Below, one piece after another: positions 20,713 to 30,925 of a stretch of 51,764 nt of DNA. Position numbers and translations under genes: made by a program. Below the pieces are notes generated by a model that worked only from the letters and a program-made list of their open reading frames with translations, did no database searches and was not told the origin of the DNA. Source of the DNA: Lachnospiraceae bacterium. GTDB lineage: Bacteria; Bacillota; Clostridia; Lachnospirales; Lachnospiraceae. Position 1 is the stretch's first letter, and each line of letters opens with the position of its first letter. The stretch lies in assembly GCA_026169045.1 (NCBI GenBank), contig JAPFDH010000009.1:1-51764 (forward strand), written 5' to 3'.

Positions 20713-22200
20713 TTATTGTCCAAACAATCGCTTTTTCCGCGCTATCATTTCCTCAATCTGTTCAATATAGATTCCCACATCTTTTACATTTTCTGCCCGT
20801 TCTATATGATCCTTCCAGACAGCTTTTGTTGTCGCTCCGGCTCCCAAAGCCACAATTGTCTGCTTTTCCTCCATAATCAGGATATTATAAATACCTGCTT
20901 TTCCCGGCAACGCATATCCCACATTTTCCAAATTTCCGGCCATATTTTTCTGTCTATACAAATAGTAAGGCAACAGCCCCATTTCCCTGGCATATTGGGC
21001 CGTTATGTCCATCATTTCTTCCGAATTTTCAAATCGCAGATCCTTATACTGATCCCGGAACATATTTAATCTGGCTGCCCGTTTGATAGCAAGAGAATGA
21101 ACCGTAATATTATCTGGCTTAAGGATACGCAATTCTTCCATAGTATGGCGAACATCCTCTGCTCCTTCGTTTGGAAGTCCCAAAATTAAATCCATATTGA
21201 TATTGTCAAATCCCATTTCCCGTGCCATGCTATATACATCTTTGACCTGCTGCACGGTATGTCTTCTTCCGATAATCTTTAATGTTTCATCCTTCATCGT
21301 CTGTGGATTAATGGAAATACGCGTTACCGGATGACGTTTCAACACTTCCAGTTTATCCCTTGTTACACTGTCGGGACGTCCGGCCTCCACGGTATACTCC
21401 TGAAGAAACGTCAGATCAAAACTTTCTTCCACTTTTGTGAGAAGAAGATCCAGATAATTCGCGGATAAGGTAGTCGGTGTTCCCCCTCCAAAATAAATCG
21501 TATTCAGTTTTTTATTCTTAAAGTATTCCGCAGTATATTCAATTTCCCGAAATAATGCCTGTATATATTCATCCATTCGTTTCTCCCAGCTGACAATGGG
21601 ATACGAGGTAAAGGAACAATATAAACATGTGGTGGGACAAAATGGTATTCCGATATATAAACTGTAACCATTTTCATAATCAATCTGCTCTAAAATCTTT
21701 CTCTCTCTCTTTGCAATATCCAGACTTAATTGGGATTTCTCCTGGCTGCATAACAGCTCTTTTTCCATATGATACAATATTTCTTCATCACTTTTTCCTT
21801 CTTCCAACATTCCCATAGGAATCTTTGTCGGTCGAATCCCTGTCAGGGTACCCCATGGCAGCGTTTTTCCTGTTTGTTCAGACAAAACGGTATACAATGC
21901 ATTTTTCAAATTCGTTTTTGTTTCCTTATCCCGTGGGGATAAAAAGGAAAACGTAACTTCCTTACAGGCTTTCCCTTTCTCCCATAATACAATACGAGCT
22001 ACTTGCTGTCCTTCAGGATAAAAAAAGCCCAGACAGATATCCTGCATTTCACACTCTTCCATCCATTTTTCAGCTTTCTGTCTCCAACAAAATTCCTCCA
22101 CATCTTTTACTGCCTGAATCGGATTTCCCGGATAAAAAGCCATCAATAGCCCTCGAATTTCATATTCGTAAGCATCTTTCGTCAAGCCAATCTGTATCAT
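20713..22200 (-). CDS. hemZ: HemZ-type radical SAM coproporphyrinogen dehydrogenase-like protein
   Basis: 495 aa. Radical SAM cluster CPTTCLYCSF (CxxxCxxC) near residue 190, then FGGGTPT and ISINPQTM typical of HemN/HemZ relatives. An N-terminal region of about 170 residues distinguishes HemZ from HemN. The reaction expected is oxygen-independent decarboxylation of coproporphyrinogen III, but HemN-like proteins also include HemW-type haem chaperones. Start at 22200 has GGAAGG 9 nt upstream. Follows the hydrolase gene by about 60 bp. Confidence 0.85.
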   Translation of the reverse strand: MIQIGLTKDAYEYEIRGLLMAFYPGNPIQAVKDVEEFCWRQKAEKWMEECEMQDICLGFFYPEGQQVARIVLWEKGKACKEVTFSFLSPRDKETKTNLKNALYTVLSEQTGKTLPWGTLTGIRPTKIPMGMLEEGKSDEEILYHMEKELLCSQEKSQLSLDIAKRERKILEQIDYENGYSLYIGIPFCPTTCLYCSFTSYPIVSWEKRMDEYIQALFREIEYTAEYFKNKKLNTIYFGGGTPTTLSANYLDLLLTKVEESFDLTFLQEYTVEAGRPDSVTRDKLEVLKRHPVTRISINPQTMKDETLKIIGRRHTVQQVKDVYSMAREMGFDNINMDLILGLPNEGAEDVRHTMEELRILKPDNITVHSLAIKRAARLNMFRDQYKDLRFENSEEMMDITAQYAREMGLLPYYLYRQKNMAGNLENVGYALPGKAGIYNILIMEEKQTIVALGAGATTKAVWKDHIERAENVKDVGIYIEQIEEMIARKKRLFGQ

Positions 22201-22261
22201 ATCCTTCTTCCTTCCCATTTTCCATAATCATTTCAATCTTCTGTTCTTTGTCTCCGTTTAT

Positions 22262-22897
22262 TTAAATACGGCTGACCGGATTATTGATTTTTTCATGCCC
22301 GATTGTCGTACTATTCATATGACCTGCATAAACCACTGTTTCATCCGGCAATTTAAAAAGTTTTTCACGGATGGAATGCAGAATATCCGCAGTACTGGAA
22401 CCCGGAAAATCTGTTCTGCCCAGGGATTCACAAAACAGCGTATCACCGGAAAATAAAATCTCTTCTTCCGGTATATAATAGCACACTCCCCCCGGTGTAT
22501 GTCCGGGCGTTTCCATAACCTTTACAGAGTATCCCGCCAATTCCAGTGTATCCTTTTCTGTAATCCAAATATCAGCCTCCAGTGTCACTGCACTCGCCCA
22601 TACTCCTGACAGATTCATTGTGGCATCCCCAAGCAACTTTCTTTCTTTTTCTCCGGCATAAATCGGTATATCAAAATGTTCTTTCACTTTTCTTGCTGCT
22701 GTCATATGATCAAAATGACCATGCGTCAAAAGAATTGCCTTCGGTTTCATGCCAATCGTTTCACACTGCTCGATAATCATCTCCGCGCGATCCGCCGGAT
22801 CCACAATCCAGCCTTCTTTCGTTTGTTTTTGATAAGCCAAATAACAATTGGTCTGACAAGCCCCCAAAACCAGTGTTTTTATTATCAGATTTTTCAT
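22262..22897 (-). CDS. Metallo-beta-lactamase-fold hydrolase (glyoxalase II-like)
   Basis: 211 aa. The zinc motif THGHFDH, the downstream His in METPGHTPGG, the Asp in LFSGDTLF and the C-terminal YAGHM complete the two-metal site. Family members include glyoxalase II-like thioesterases; the substrate is unknown. Start at 22897 has AAAGGAG 5 nt upstream. The gene lies between rel and hemZ, a common neighbourhood in Clostridia. Confidence 0.88.
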   Translation of the reverse strand: MKNLIIKTLVLGACQTNCYLAYQKQTKEGWIVDPADRAEMIIEQCETIGMKPKAILLTHGHFDHMTAARKVKEHFDIPIYAGEKERKLLGDATMNLSGVWASAVTLEADIWITEKDTLELAGYSVKVMETPGHTPGGVCYYIPEEEILFSGDTLFCESLGRTDFPGSSTADILHSIREKLFKLPDETVVYAGHMNSTTIGHEKINNPVSRI

Positions 22898-22948
22898 AAC
22901 TGCTCCTTTCTTTTCCATAAAAAAACTGTTCCAAAAAGACGGCAAAAC

Positions 22949-22974
22949 AGAGGGTCCATCTGTATCGACCCTCT
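22949..22974. terminator. Hairpin after rel
   Basis: AGAGGGTC pairs with GACCCTCT around a 10-nt loop, followed on the minus strand by TGTTTT. A weak terminator or attenuator between rel and the hydrolase gene; the plus-strand orientation has the longer T run. Confidence 0.55.
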
Positions 22975-23001
22975 ATTTTTCCATCTTTCCCGAACAGATT
23001 T

Positions 23002-25293
23002 TCAGCCCATACTTCGTTTAATATCCAGTACGCCATCAATAGAACGTAATTTATTGGTCAACTGACTTAATTCTTCTTTTCCTCCTATTTCAAAGGACAT
23101 ATCAATGGTAGCATTTCCCTGCTTATCCGGTCTGGAATTCATAGAATTGATATTAATCTGACGTTCCGTAAATACTTTGGATATTTCCACAAACATTCCG
23201 ATTCGGTTGGTACAGTAAATATTAATTTCCGTCAGATATTTTTCTCCTGTTTTTTTCTCATCATTTTGCCATTCTGCCTCTATCAGACGATTCCGTTCTC
23301 CTTCCGGCAGAGAAATAATGTTAATACAATCCGTACGATGAATAGAAATTCCCCGTCCTCGTGTGACAAATCCAACGATTTCATCTCCCGGTACAGGAGA
23401 ACAACATTTTGAAAAACGAACTGCCAAATCATGAAGGCCCTTCACGATGATACCGCTCTTGCTCTTTACCACAATCGGTTTATCTTTAGCTTCCACTGCC
23501 TCCATTACTTCTTTATCTGTCAGTTCCTTTTTATTCTTCAGGCGATACTCTTCCACCAGTTTATTGACCACCTGGCCCTCTTTCAGTCCGCCATGTCCTA
23601 CTGCTGCCAAAACCGAATCCCAATCTCTGAATCCATACTTTGCCAACACTTTCTGCATAAATTCCGGCTTCACGATATCACTGATGACAAGACCTTTTGC
23701 CTTACAGTAATTGGAAATCAATTCCCGGCCACGTACAATGTTATCCTCTTTCAGTTCCGTTTTAAACCATTGATTAATTTTATTTTTTGCCTGGCTGCTT
23801 TTCACAAGTTTCAACCAGTCTCTGCTGGGCCCTTTTGAATTCTGAGAAGTTACGATTTCAATACGATCGCCATTTTGAATAACATAGTCTATGGGTACCA
23901 GCTTTCCATTCACTCTGGCTCCTACCATTTTATTTCCCACTGCCGAATGAATGCTATATGCGAAATCAATGGTAGTAGAACCGGCAGGAAGATTTTTCAC
24001 ATCTCCGGACGGTGTGAAACAATATACATTTTCCGAAAATAAATTCAGGTCATTTTTAAGAAGACTTAAAAACTCCCGATTATCCGACATATCCTTTTGC
24101 CACTCCAGAATCTGTCTCAGCCAGCTTAATTTGGCTTCCTCTGCCTCTACCGTACTGACACCTGATCCCTTTTCCTTATACTTCCAATGGGCAGCAATAC
24201 CGTATTCCGCTGTACGATGCATTTCATACGTACGGATCTGAATTTCAAATGGCTGACCATTATTTCCAATCAGTGTCGTATGAAGCGATTGATACATATT
24301 GGGCTTTGGCATTGCAATATAATCTTTAAACCGCCCGGGAATGGGCTTATATAAATCATGAATCATTCCCAATGCTGCATAACAGTCTTTTACCGATTCC
24401 ACTAAAATACGAATTGCAAATATGTCATAAATCTGATCCAGAGTTTTATTCTGATTTACCATTTTTTTATAAATGCTAAACAAATGCTTTACTCTGCCAT
24501 CAATCTTTGCATCAATATCTGCCTCTTTTAGTTTCTGGGACACTTCACTCTTAATTTCATGGATAAACGCTTCTCTCGCGGCACTGTTCAGTGCAATCTT
24601 TTCCGTCAGTTCCTGATAAACATCGGGTTTCAAATATTTTAAAGCCAAATCATCCAGTTCAATCTTAATTTTTGAGATACCCAGTCTGGAAGCAATAGGA
24701 GCATATATATCCATAGTTTCCCTTGCTTTTTCCTTCTGCTTTTCCCTCTTCCAGTATTGCCCCGTTCTCATATTATGAAGGCGGTCTGCCAATTTAATCA
24801 ATATAACCCGGATATCTTTTGCCATGGCCAAAAACATTTTTCGTAAGTTTTCTGCCTGAATCTCCACTTTATCCATGTCCCAATTGATACGTGTCAGCTT
24901 TGTAACACCATCTACCAATAAGGCAATCTCATCACCAAATTCTGCTGAAATCTCTTTCAGTGTAATTCCGGTGTCTTCCACTACATCATGCATCAGTCCC
25001 GCCGCAATACTTTCTTTATCCAATTCCAGTTCCGCCAGAATAATGCCAACGCAAATCGGATGAATAATATAAGGCTCTCCTGATTTTCTCTTCTGTCCTT
25101 CGTGGGCTTTCGATGCCAGCTGATATGCTTTTTCAATCAGACGCAAATCATCAGACGGATGATACTTCTTTACACTCTGTACCAGCTCCTGATATAACAC
25201 CTCCGGAGGAGTAAAATCTGCCGGTGCCTTTACTATTGGCTTTGGATTTGCCAATTCGCTTATATCTTTGACCATTTCCTCATGTTCCGCCAT
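23002..25293 (-). CDS. rel: Bifunctional (p)ppGpp synthetase/hydrolase
   Basis: 763 aa long RSH protein. The N-terminal HD hydrolase domain keeps the metal ligands (HDVVED); the synthetase domain has EIQIRTYEMH; TGS starts at VYCFTPSGDVKNLP; the zinc-finger-like region contains RFSKCCSPVPGDEIVGF; a C-terminal ACT domain follows. It makes and degrades the stringent-response alarmone on the ribosome. Start at 25293 has AGGTGGG upstream. A separate promoter lies at 25372-25400. Confidence 0.96.
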   Translation of the reverse strand: MAEHEEMVKDISELANPKPIVKAPADFTPPEVLYQELVQSVKKYHPSDDLRLIEKAYQLASKAHEGQKRKSGEPYIIHPICVGIILAELELDKESIAAGLMHDVVEDTGITLKEISAEFGDEIALLVDGVTKLTRINWDMDKVEIQAENLRKMFLAMAKDIRVILIKLADRLHNMRTGQYWKREKQKEKARETMDIYAPIASRLGISKIKIELDDLALKYLKPDVYQELTEKIALNSAAREAFIHEIKSEVSQKLKEADIDAKIDGRVKHLFSIYKKMVNQNKTLDQIYDIFAIRILVESVKDCYAALGMIHDLYKPIPGRFKDYIAMPKPNMYQSLHTTLIGNNGQPFEIQIRTYEMHRTAEYGIAAHWKYKEKGSGVSTVEAEEAKLSWLRQILEWQKDMSDNREFLSLLKNDLNLFSENVYCFTPSGDVKNLPAGSTTIDFAYSIHSAVGNKMVGARVNGKLVPIDYVIQNGDRIEIVTSQNSKGPSRDWLKLVKSSQAKNKINQWFKTELKEDNIVRGRELISNYCKAKGLVISDIVKPEFMQKVLAKYGFRDWDSVLAAVGHGGLKEGQVVNKLVEEYRLKNKKELTDKEVMEAVEAKDKPIVVKSKSGIIVKGLHDLAVRFSKCCSPVPGDEIVGFVTRGRGISIHRTDCINIISLPEGERNRLIEAEWQNDEKKTGEKYLTEINIYCTNRIGMFVEISKVFTERQININSMNSRPDKQGNATIDMSFEIGGKEELSQLTNKLRSIDGVLDIKRSMG

Positions 25294-25371
25294 ATACCCA
25301 CCTACCTTTTCCATCAAACGACTACTGTTCTCCACATACCACACACAAAATGCTATTGTCAGATATCGTCT

Positions 25372-25400
25372 ATTATAATTTGTCTCTACAAAAAAAGCAA
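25372..25400 (-). promoter_or_regulatory. Promoter of rel
   Basis: -35 TTGCTT (25395-25400), 17-bp spacer, -10 TATAAT (25372-25377). Confidence 0.78.
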
Positions 25401-25470
25401 TTTTATTTTACAAAAAATACTGTTTTTACTACATTTTCATCTTCTTTTTACCAAAACTTATCCCTCTATC

Positions 25471-25510
25471 CGTAAAAAGAAAAGATGGAAGGCTCCATCT
25501 TCCATCTTTT
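25471..25510 (-). terminator. Terminator of recJ-isomerase unit
   Basis: Perfect 12-bp stem (25480-25491 with 25499-25510) and a 7-nt loop. On the minus strand it is followed by TTTTCTTTTT. Confidence 0.9.
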
Positions 25511-25542
25511 CCATATTTTTTCATTTTAACCATAGTAATCCA

Positions 25543-26379
25543 TTATTGTTTTGCATATTGTTCTTCCATGAATGCCCTGGCTTTCTGAGCGTTTTGAGGT
25601 GTCGTATCTTCCAACAGAACATGAATATGTGGTTTATGTTTCTTGATATAGCTTAACAAAAAGTCATAATCCATGATTCCTTCACCACAGGCACAGCTAA
25701 ACAGATGTCCGTCTTCGATACGGAAATCTTTGGCATGAATCACTGCGATGTCTTCTCCCAAAAGCTCCACATAATCTTTGATAATAGTCTGGTAATCCTG
25801 CCAATTTTCATCATTAAGCAGATTCACGGGATCAAAAATCAGCTGAAGATTTGGAGAATGAATGGCCTCCAGCACTTTCTTTACTCTGTTTGCATTATTC
25901 ATAATATGACAATGAACGGATTCAATGCCAATAATGACACCCAATTTCTCTGCATATTCTACCACCGGACGAAGACCATTGATGAAAATTTCCAGTGCTT
26001 CCTCCGTATGACTGAACGGTTCAAACTTATATTCTACATTATGTGCACCGGTCTCTGTTCCCACCATACCGGCTCCAAGAATACTTGCAAATAAAATATG
26101 TCTTTTATAGGTATCGATAATATCTGCCAGCTGGTCAGGATCCGGATTTGCCAAATTCTGATAGCAGCCCAAAACAGCTACATCCACCTTATTTTCCGCA
26201 AAAATCTCTTTCATATACATTGCCAGTCCCGGTGTCAGTACTTCCTTTTGTGTCGGAAACTCCTTAACCGCTTTACTCACTGCCAGCTGACAGCAATGAA
26301 AGCCCTCTTCATGAATTTCTTTTACCAACTCTTCAAAGGTATCTGCCTGCACATCATGTGCCCGAATTCCTATTCTCAT
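25543..26379 (-). CDS. Sugar phosphate isomerase/epimerase-like TIM-barrel protein
   Basis: 278 aa of the AP-endonuclease-2 / xylose isomerase-like fold. Likely metal ligands are Glu in IGIESVHCH, Asp in LIFDPVNLL, His/Asp in VIHAKDFR and the final Glu in VLLEDTTP. Members act as epimerases, isomerases or dehydratases of sugars and inositols; I cannot name the substrate. Start at 26379 has GGAGG upstream. It is 53 bp downstream of recJ and probably cotranscribed; a strong terminator follows. Confidence 0.8.
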   Translation of the reverse strand: MRIGIRAHDVQADTFEELVKEIHEEGFHCCQLAVSKAVKEFPTQKEVLTPGLAMYMKEIFAENKVDVAVLGCYQNLANPDPDQLADIIDTYKRHILFASILGAGMVGTETGAHNVEYKFEPFSHTEEALEIFINGLRPVVEYAEKLGVIIGIESVHCHIMNNANRVKKVLEAIHSPNLQLIFDPVNLLNDENWQDYQTIIKDYVELLGEDIAVIHAKDFRIEDGHLFSCACGEGIMDYDFLLSYIKKHKPHIHVLLEDTTPQNAQKARAFMEEQYAKQ

Positions 26380-26432
26380 ATCCAATCCTCCATATCTAAT
26401 TTTTCTACAAACCATTTGGCTTTTCCAACATT

Positions 26433-28217
26433 TTATCTGTTGTTATATGAAACTCTGCAATAATTTTGTATCACAATCTGTAAAGAACGAGTTCCCCGAA
26501 ATTCATTGACAGACGGATAATACGTAAATGCCAGATCAACTTCATTTCGTCTTCCTTCCATCATTCGGTCAAATTGCTCCTCACCATACTCCTCTTTGAT
26601 AAACCGGATCAAATCCTCGATATCCCCAAAATACAATGCTTCCATGGATGCATGATCCTGACCGATCACCTGAAACTTCATTACATTTTTATTCTTGCCA
26701 ATGATATTTGCCTTTGCAATCTGAAAATGCTGCTGCGCAAAAATCGGTTTTGTATTACCCTTTCCAAATGGTTCCAACAATTTAAATTCTTCAATTAACT
26801 CTTCTGTAATATAAGAAAGAGGCATTGGAACATCGATTTGTACCAAAGGTATCATCTGTTCTTCCGTCAGTCCACAGTCTTCATTTAATCTTCTGCGGAG
26901 TATTTCCAGATTTTCCTCTTTTAGTGATAAACCTGCCGCCATGGCATGACCGCCAAAACGATCCAGAAGATCCTGGCATCGCATCAGACCGTCAAACATA
27001 TGGTACCCTTCAATGGAACGCCCCGATCCCTTAATCCCTTCTTCGGCATCGGTAAAGACAAACACCGGTTTATAGTATTTCTCCCGAATTCTTCCGGCAA
27101 TGATTCCCACTAAACTTTCATGACAGTCATGAAGACGAACCAAAAGAACTTTATCATTTTTCCATTCCGAACGTTCAATGAGTTCAATGGCCTGCTCCAC
27201 GCCCTTCTGTGTCAAATCTTTTCTGCTGTCATTCAACTCTTTTAGTTCTTTTGCCCGCTTCATAGCTTCATCTTTTGTAGCAGACTGCAACAAATCAAAT
27301 GCCATCTTTACCGTTTCCAAGCGCCCGGCAGCATTAAAACACGGACCAATGATAAATCCGATATGATATGCTGTCAGAGACTTTGGATCAATATCATTGA
27401 CTTCCATCAATGCCTGCAGACCCAGATTTTTTGTGAATCCCAGCCGTCTCAAACCCTCTTTCACAATAATTCGATTTTCTTCTTCCAGATCCATTACATC
27501 CGCCACAGTGGCGATACCTGCATACTCCAACAGCTCATATTGTTCTTCTTTCGGTACTCCAAAACGCTCATATAAGACCTGAATCAGTTTGTATGTAATT
27601 CCGGCACCACATAATTTTTTAAACGGATACGGACAATCCTTCTGTTTATGATCAACGATCGCATCCGCCATCGGCAATTGATAATATCGAATCCCGTTTT
27701 TTTCTGTATAAGGAACTTCATGATGATCGGTCACCACCACCTTCATCCCCAACTCTTTTGCACGAAGAATGGGATCAAAGGCTGCGATTCCGTTATCACA
27801 AGTTACAATCATGCCGACACCTTTTTTCCAGGCTTCTTCCACAATTCTATTGTTGATTCCATATCCTTCTTTTACACGATCCGGTGTATAAACGGAAACG
27901 GTTCCGCCAATGCGTGTAAGTCCCGTAAGTAAAATCATTCCGGAAAAAATTCCATCCACATCGAAATCACTGCTTATTGCTATTTTCTCCCCATTTCTGA
28001 CTGCTTCTTCCACAAGATCCGCCGCTTTTTCCATATCCTTCATCAATAACGGATCATATAAATCTTCCACTGTTCCATACAGATACCGTCGTATTGCATC
28101 TTCCCCGTCCACATCCCTATTTCTCATAATTCTTGCCGTCACCGGACTAATGTGAAATGTTTGTGCTATCTGTTCAAAATCCGCTTTTTTTCCATATACT
28201 CGCCAGCGTTCTTTCAT
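26433..28217 (-). CDS. recJ: Single-stranded-DNA-specific exonuclease RecJ
   Basis: 594 aa, DHH superfamily. Motif I reads DFDVDG (usually DYDVDG or DHDVDG), motif III is VTDHHE, and motif IV GPCFNAAGRLE and the DHHA1 glycine motif (GSGRS, GGHAMAAG) follow, then an OB-like C-terminus. It degrades ssDNA 5' to 3' in repair and recombination. No strong ribosome-binding site precedes the ATG at 28217. The adenine phosphoribosyltransferase gene that often lies between recJ and rel is absent here. Confidence 0.94.
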   Translation of the reverse strand: MKERWRVYGKKADFEQIAQTFHISPVTARIMRNRDVDGEDAIRRYLYGTVEDLYDPLLMKDMEKAADLVEEAVRNGEKIAISSDFDVDGIFSGMILLTGLTRIGGTVSVYTPDRVKEGYGINNRIVEEAWKKGVGMIVTCDNGIAAFDPILRAKELGMKVVVTDHHEVPYTEKNGIRYYQLPMADAIVDHKQKDCPYPFKKLCGAGITYKLIQVLYERFGVPKEEQYELLEYAGIATVADVMDLEEENRIIVKEGLRRLGFTKNLGLQALMEVNDIDPKSLTAYHIGFIIGPCFNAAGRLETVKMAFDLLQSATKDEAMKRAKELKELNDSRKDLTQKGVEQAIELIERSEWKNDKVLLVRLHDCHESLVGIIAGRIREKYYKPVFVFTDAEEGIKGSGRSIEGYHMFDGLMRCQDLLDRFGGHAMAAGLSLKEENLEILRRRLNEDCGLTEEQMIPLVQIDVPMPLSYITEELIEEFKLLEPFGKGNTKPIFAQQHFQIAKANIIGKNKNVMKFQVIGQDHASMEALYFGDIEDLIRFIKEEYGEEQFDRMMEGRRNEVDLAFTYYPSVNEFRGTRSLQIVIQNYCRVSYNNR

Positions 28218-28284
28218 CTTTTATCTGCAGACTGCCTTGTCTGTCCCTTTCACTTCCATTCTGTTTTTTGTCACAACAACTATT

Positions 28285-28313
28285 AGTATAACACAAAGAA
28301 AATCTCTTGAAAA
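28285..28313 (-). promoter_or_regulatory. Promoter of recJ
   Basis: Extended -10 TGTTATACT with -10 at 28285-28290, and -35 TTTTCA at 28308-28313 with a 17-bp spacer. The -35 is poor but the TGn extension compensates. Confidence 0.65.
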
Positions 28314-28356
28314 TAGGAAATCCTTCACTCCATACCCCGATTTCTTCCCGGTAAAT

Positions 28357-30675
28357 TTATTCGTTCAGTAAAATTGGAGCAATATCCAATGCTTCTCTTT
28401 CTTTGAGGAAGATTTCTTTTTCCACTCCATTCCAGGAAAAAGTCTTCATCCCCTCCTGCTCTGCCGTCACCACAAACGAAATCAACCTCTTATCTTCCCA
28501 TTCCAAATCTGCCTTTAAACCTCCACGCAGGCAGATTCCTTTCACCCATCCGTTCTTCCATTCATCCGGTAATGCGGGAAGAATGGAAATCTTATTTTCC
28601 AGAGACTGTACCATAACCTCTGTAGTTGCCGCAGCAGAACCAAAATTTCCGTCAATTTGGAATGGTGGATGAGAATCCAGCATATTATCCTGAATGGATA
28701 CCTGTAAAAGTTCTGTCAGATTCTTTAAAAAGGCATTTCCATCCTTTAGCCTTGCATAGAAACATAAAATCCAGGATTTGCTCCATCCGGTATGACCGCC
28801 TCCATTGGCCAGACGTGTATCCAGGGTCTTTCTGGCAGCCTGGTATAATTCTGCATTTTCTTCTGTGATTTCATGTCCCGGATACAACCCGTATAAATGG
28901 GAAATGTGTCGATGTCCCATTTCCACTTCCGGATAATCTTCCTGCCATTCCCGGATTCTTCCGTCTTTTGTCAATTCCACAGGTGGTAAATGGGTTAAAA
29001 TCTCTTCTGCCATTTGCTGTACACACTCTCCGGTTTCCAGATAATCCGTTACCCCTGTTTCTCTGCTTCCATCCAGATATGCTTTTAACAATTGTCTCAA
29101 AATCATACTGTCCATAGTAGGAGCCATACAAATCGCACCTTTCTCTCCTGTCTTAGACACATATGTATTTTCCGGGGACAAAGACGGACCTGTAATCCAG
29201 CTGCCATTTTCCGCACGATATAAATAATCATAAAAGAACACTACAGACTCTTTCAGAACAGGCAGCACACGTTCGGTCAGGAATTTCTTATCCGGGTGGT
29301 ACATATAATGCTCATAAAATGCCAGAGACATCCATGCACCTCCCATCGGCCAAAACGGTGAACTGTTTAAAACGCCATCCACATCCGTGTTTGCCCACAG
29401 ATTTGTATTGTGATGGGCACAAAATCCCCGACATCCATAGGCTTCCTTTGCGGTCTTTTTCCCCCGTTCCACCATGCGGTCTATAAAGTCAAACAATGGT
29501 GCATAACATTCCGGCAAATCACAGGCATCTGTCATCCAATAATTCATTTCCGTATTAATATTGATGGTGAACTGACTTAACCAGGCAGGTACAAAACTTC
29601 CGTTCCAGATTCCCTGTAAATTTGAAGGAAGAATGCAGTCATAAGAACTGCCTATCTCCAGATATCTGGCATAATCAAATAGTACCTGAACCAGATAGTC
29701 CCGATATGTCATATCATTCTTTTTGACACTGGCTAGCATCTGATCGGTCGGAATTCCAGGATCCACAGCACCAATATTGATACTCATGCGCTGAAACAAA
29801 TTTCCATAATCTCTGATATGATCTTCTTTTATCTGTTCATATCCGGCTTCCTGTGCTTTTTCCAAACGTTTCAATACCTCTGCCCGGACATTTTCTTCTG
29901 CCTCTTCCGGTTTCAAACATTCTGTATTTTTCTTTCCGATTCTTTGTTCAAAATCTGTCTGGCATGCCACAAAAAATGTCATATGCATCACGTTTCTGGC
30001 AAAAACATAGTCTCCCATGGTTCCAACCGTTCCATCAGCATCCGTTGTCACTACACGTATTGCGGAACAATAGTTTATTCCTCCGATACCATTCTGTCCG
30101 AAACATGCCACCGTTGTTTTATCCAATTTTCCGGTATTTTGTTCATACGGTCTTCGATTCATATTAGCCTGAACATCAAATGGTACATCTGCCCACATAT
30201 GGATCACTCCCACCTGATACTTATGACTTACAAACATTTCCCGATGGTAGGCATGTCCATTCATGCGATAATCCACAGTGGTAATAGCGGTATCCAGATC
30301 CAAAATACGTCTATAATCTTCTACTGCATACTTATGATCTTTCAGACATATACGCATATCACCGGCTGGCTGATACGGATTGTTATATTTCGGTGTGGAA
30401 GTCATCGCCATTTTTGCTAAGAATTCAGCCTCAGAAACCCTTCCTTCTACCAAAAGTTTTCTAATCTCCGGAATATGCTCTTTCATATCCGGATTACATG
30501 TTTTATTTTCTCCTCCATACCATACGGTCTCTTCATTAACAATAATTTGTTCTTCATCCGGTCTGCCAAACGGCATCAACCCTAAACGGCCGTTTCCCAG
30601 AGGAAATCCATAATCCCAATCTTTTGCCGGTTCAGTCAGATAAATTCTTGATTTTTCTTTTCTTGCTAATTTCAT
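28357..30675 (-). CDS. GH95 alpha-L-fucosidase-type glycosidase
   Basis: 772 aa without signal peptide. It begins with the N-terminal sandwich domain (PLGNGRLG.MPFG, NEETVWYGG) and continues to an alpha/alpha toroid. The NIN pair (NINTEMNYW, about residue 373), Glu in LSPENTY (about 497) and Asp in FQIDGNFG (about 671) correspond to the catalytic Asn-Asn, Glu and Asp of the Bifidobacterium AfcA enzyme. Expected to release alpha-1,2-L-fucose (or L-galactose) with inversion inside the cell. An exceptionally purine-rich AAAAGGAGGAGGAG precedes the start. It lies downstream of thiT and its terminator. Confidence 0.9.
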   Translation of the reverse strand: MKLARKEKSRIYLTEPAKDWDYGFPLGNGRLGLMPFGRPDEEQIIVNEETVWYGGENKTCNPDMKEHIPEIRKLLVEGRVSEAEFLAKMAMTSTPKYNNPYQPAGDMRICLKDHKYAVEDYRRILDLDTAITTVDYRMNGHAYHREMFVSHKYQVGVIHMWADVPFDVQANMNRRPYEQNTGKLDKTTVACFGQNGIGGINYCSAIRVVTTDADGTVGTMGDYVFARNVMHMTFFVACQTDFEQRIGKKNTECLKPEEAEENVRAEVLKRLEKAQEAGYEQIKEDHIRDYGNLFQRMSINIGAVDPGIPTDQMLASVKKNDMTYRDYLVQVLFDYARYLEIGSSYDCILPSNLQGIWNGSFVPAWLSQFTININTEMNYWMTDACDLPECYAPLFDFIDRMVERGKKTAKEAYGCRGFCAHHNTNLWANTDVDGVLNSSPFWPMGGAWMSLAFYEHYMYHPDKKFLTERVLPVLKESVVFFYDYLYRAENGSWITGPSLSPENTYVSKTGEKGAICMAPTMDSMILRQLLKAYLDGSRETGVTDYLETGECVQQMAEEILTHLPPVELTKDGRIREWQEDYPEVEMGHRHISHLYGLYPGHEITEENAELYQAARKTLDTRLANGGGHTGWSKSWILCFYARLKDGNAFLKNLTELLQVSIQDNMLDSHPPFQIDGNFGSAAATTEVMVQSLENKISILPALPDEWKNGWVKGICLRGGLKADLEWEDKRLISFVVTAEQEGMKTFSWNGVEKEIFLKEREALDIAPILLNE

Positions 30676-30865
30676 ATATACTCCTCCTCCTTTTCACTGG
30701 TTAACCGCAACTTACCAGTAAACATTTTTTGAAATTGTATCATTATTCTGTATTTTTTACCATGAACTTTTCTATCCTTTCCATATAATTTTCTGTTCAA
30801 TATCGTTGATGTTCTTCATACTTTACTTCATTCAAATTCACTGATCTCAAATAATTTTACTTTCC

Positions 30866-30919
30866 ATAAAAAAAGAGCAGCTTTCTCTCCTTATTCAAAC
30901 GGAAAGAAAATCTGCTCTT
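30866..30919 (-). terminator. Terminator of thiT
   Basis: AAGAGCAG pairs with CTGCTCTT, with an inner CTTTC/GAAAG stem, followed by seven T on the minus strand, starting just after the thiT stop. Confidence 0.85.
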
Positions 30920-30925
30920 CTTTTA

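Noticed and set aside
29818-30420. Plus-strand open frame of 200 codons inside the GH95 gene
   Set aside because: Exactly antisense to conserved GH95 sequence, compositionally odd protein (rich in Cys, His, Phe, Ile, Ser), no ribosome-binding site.
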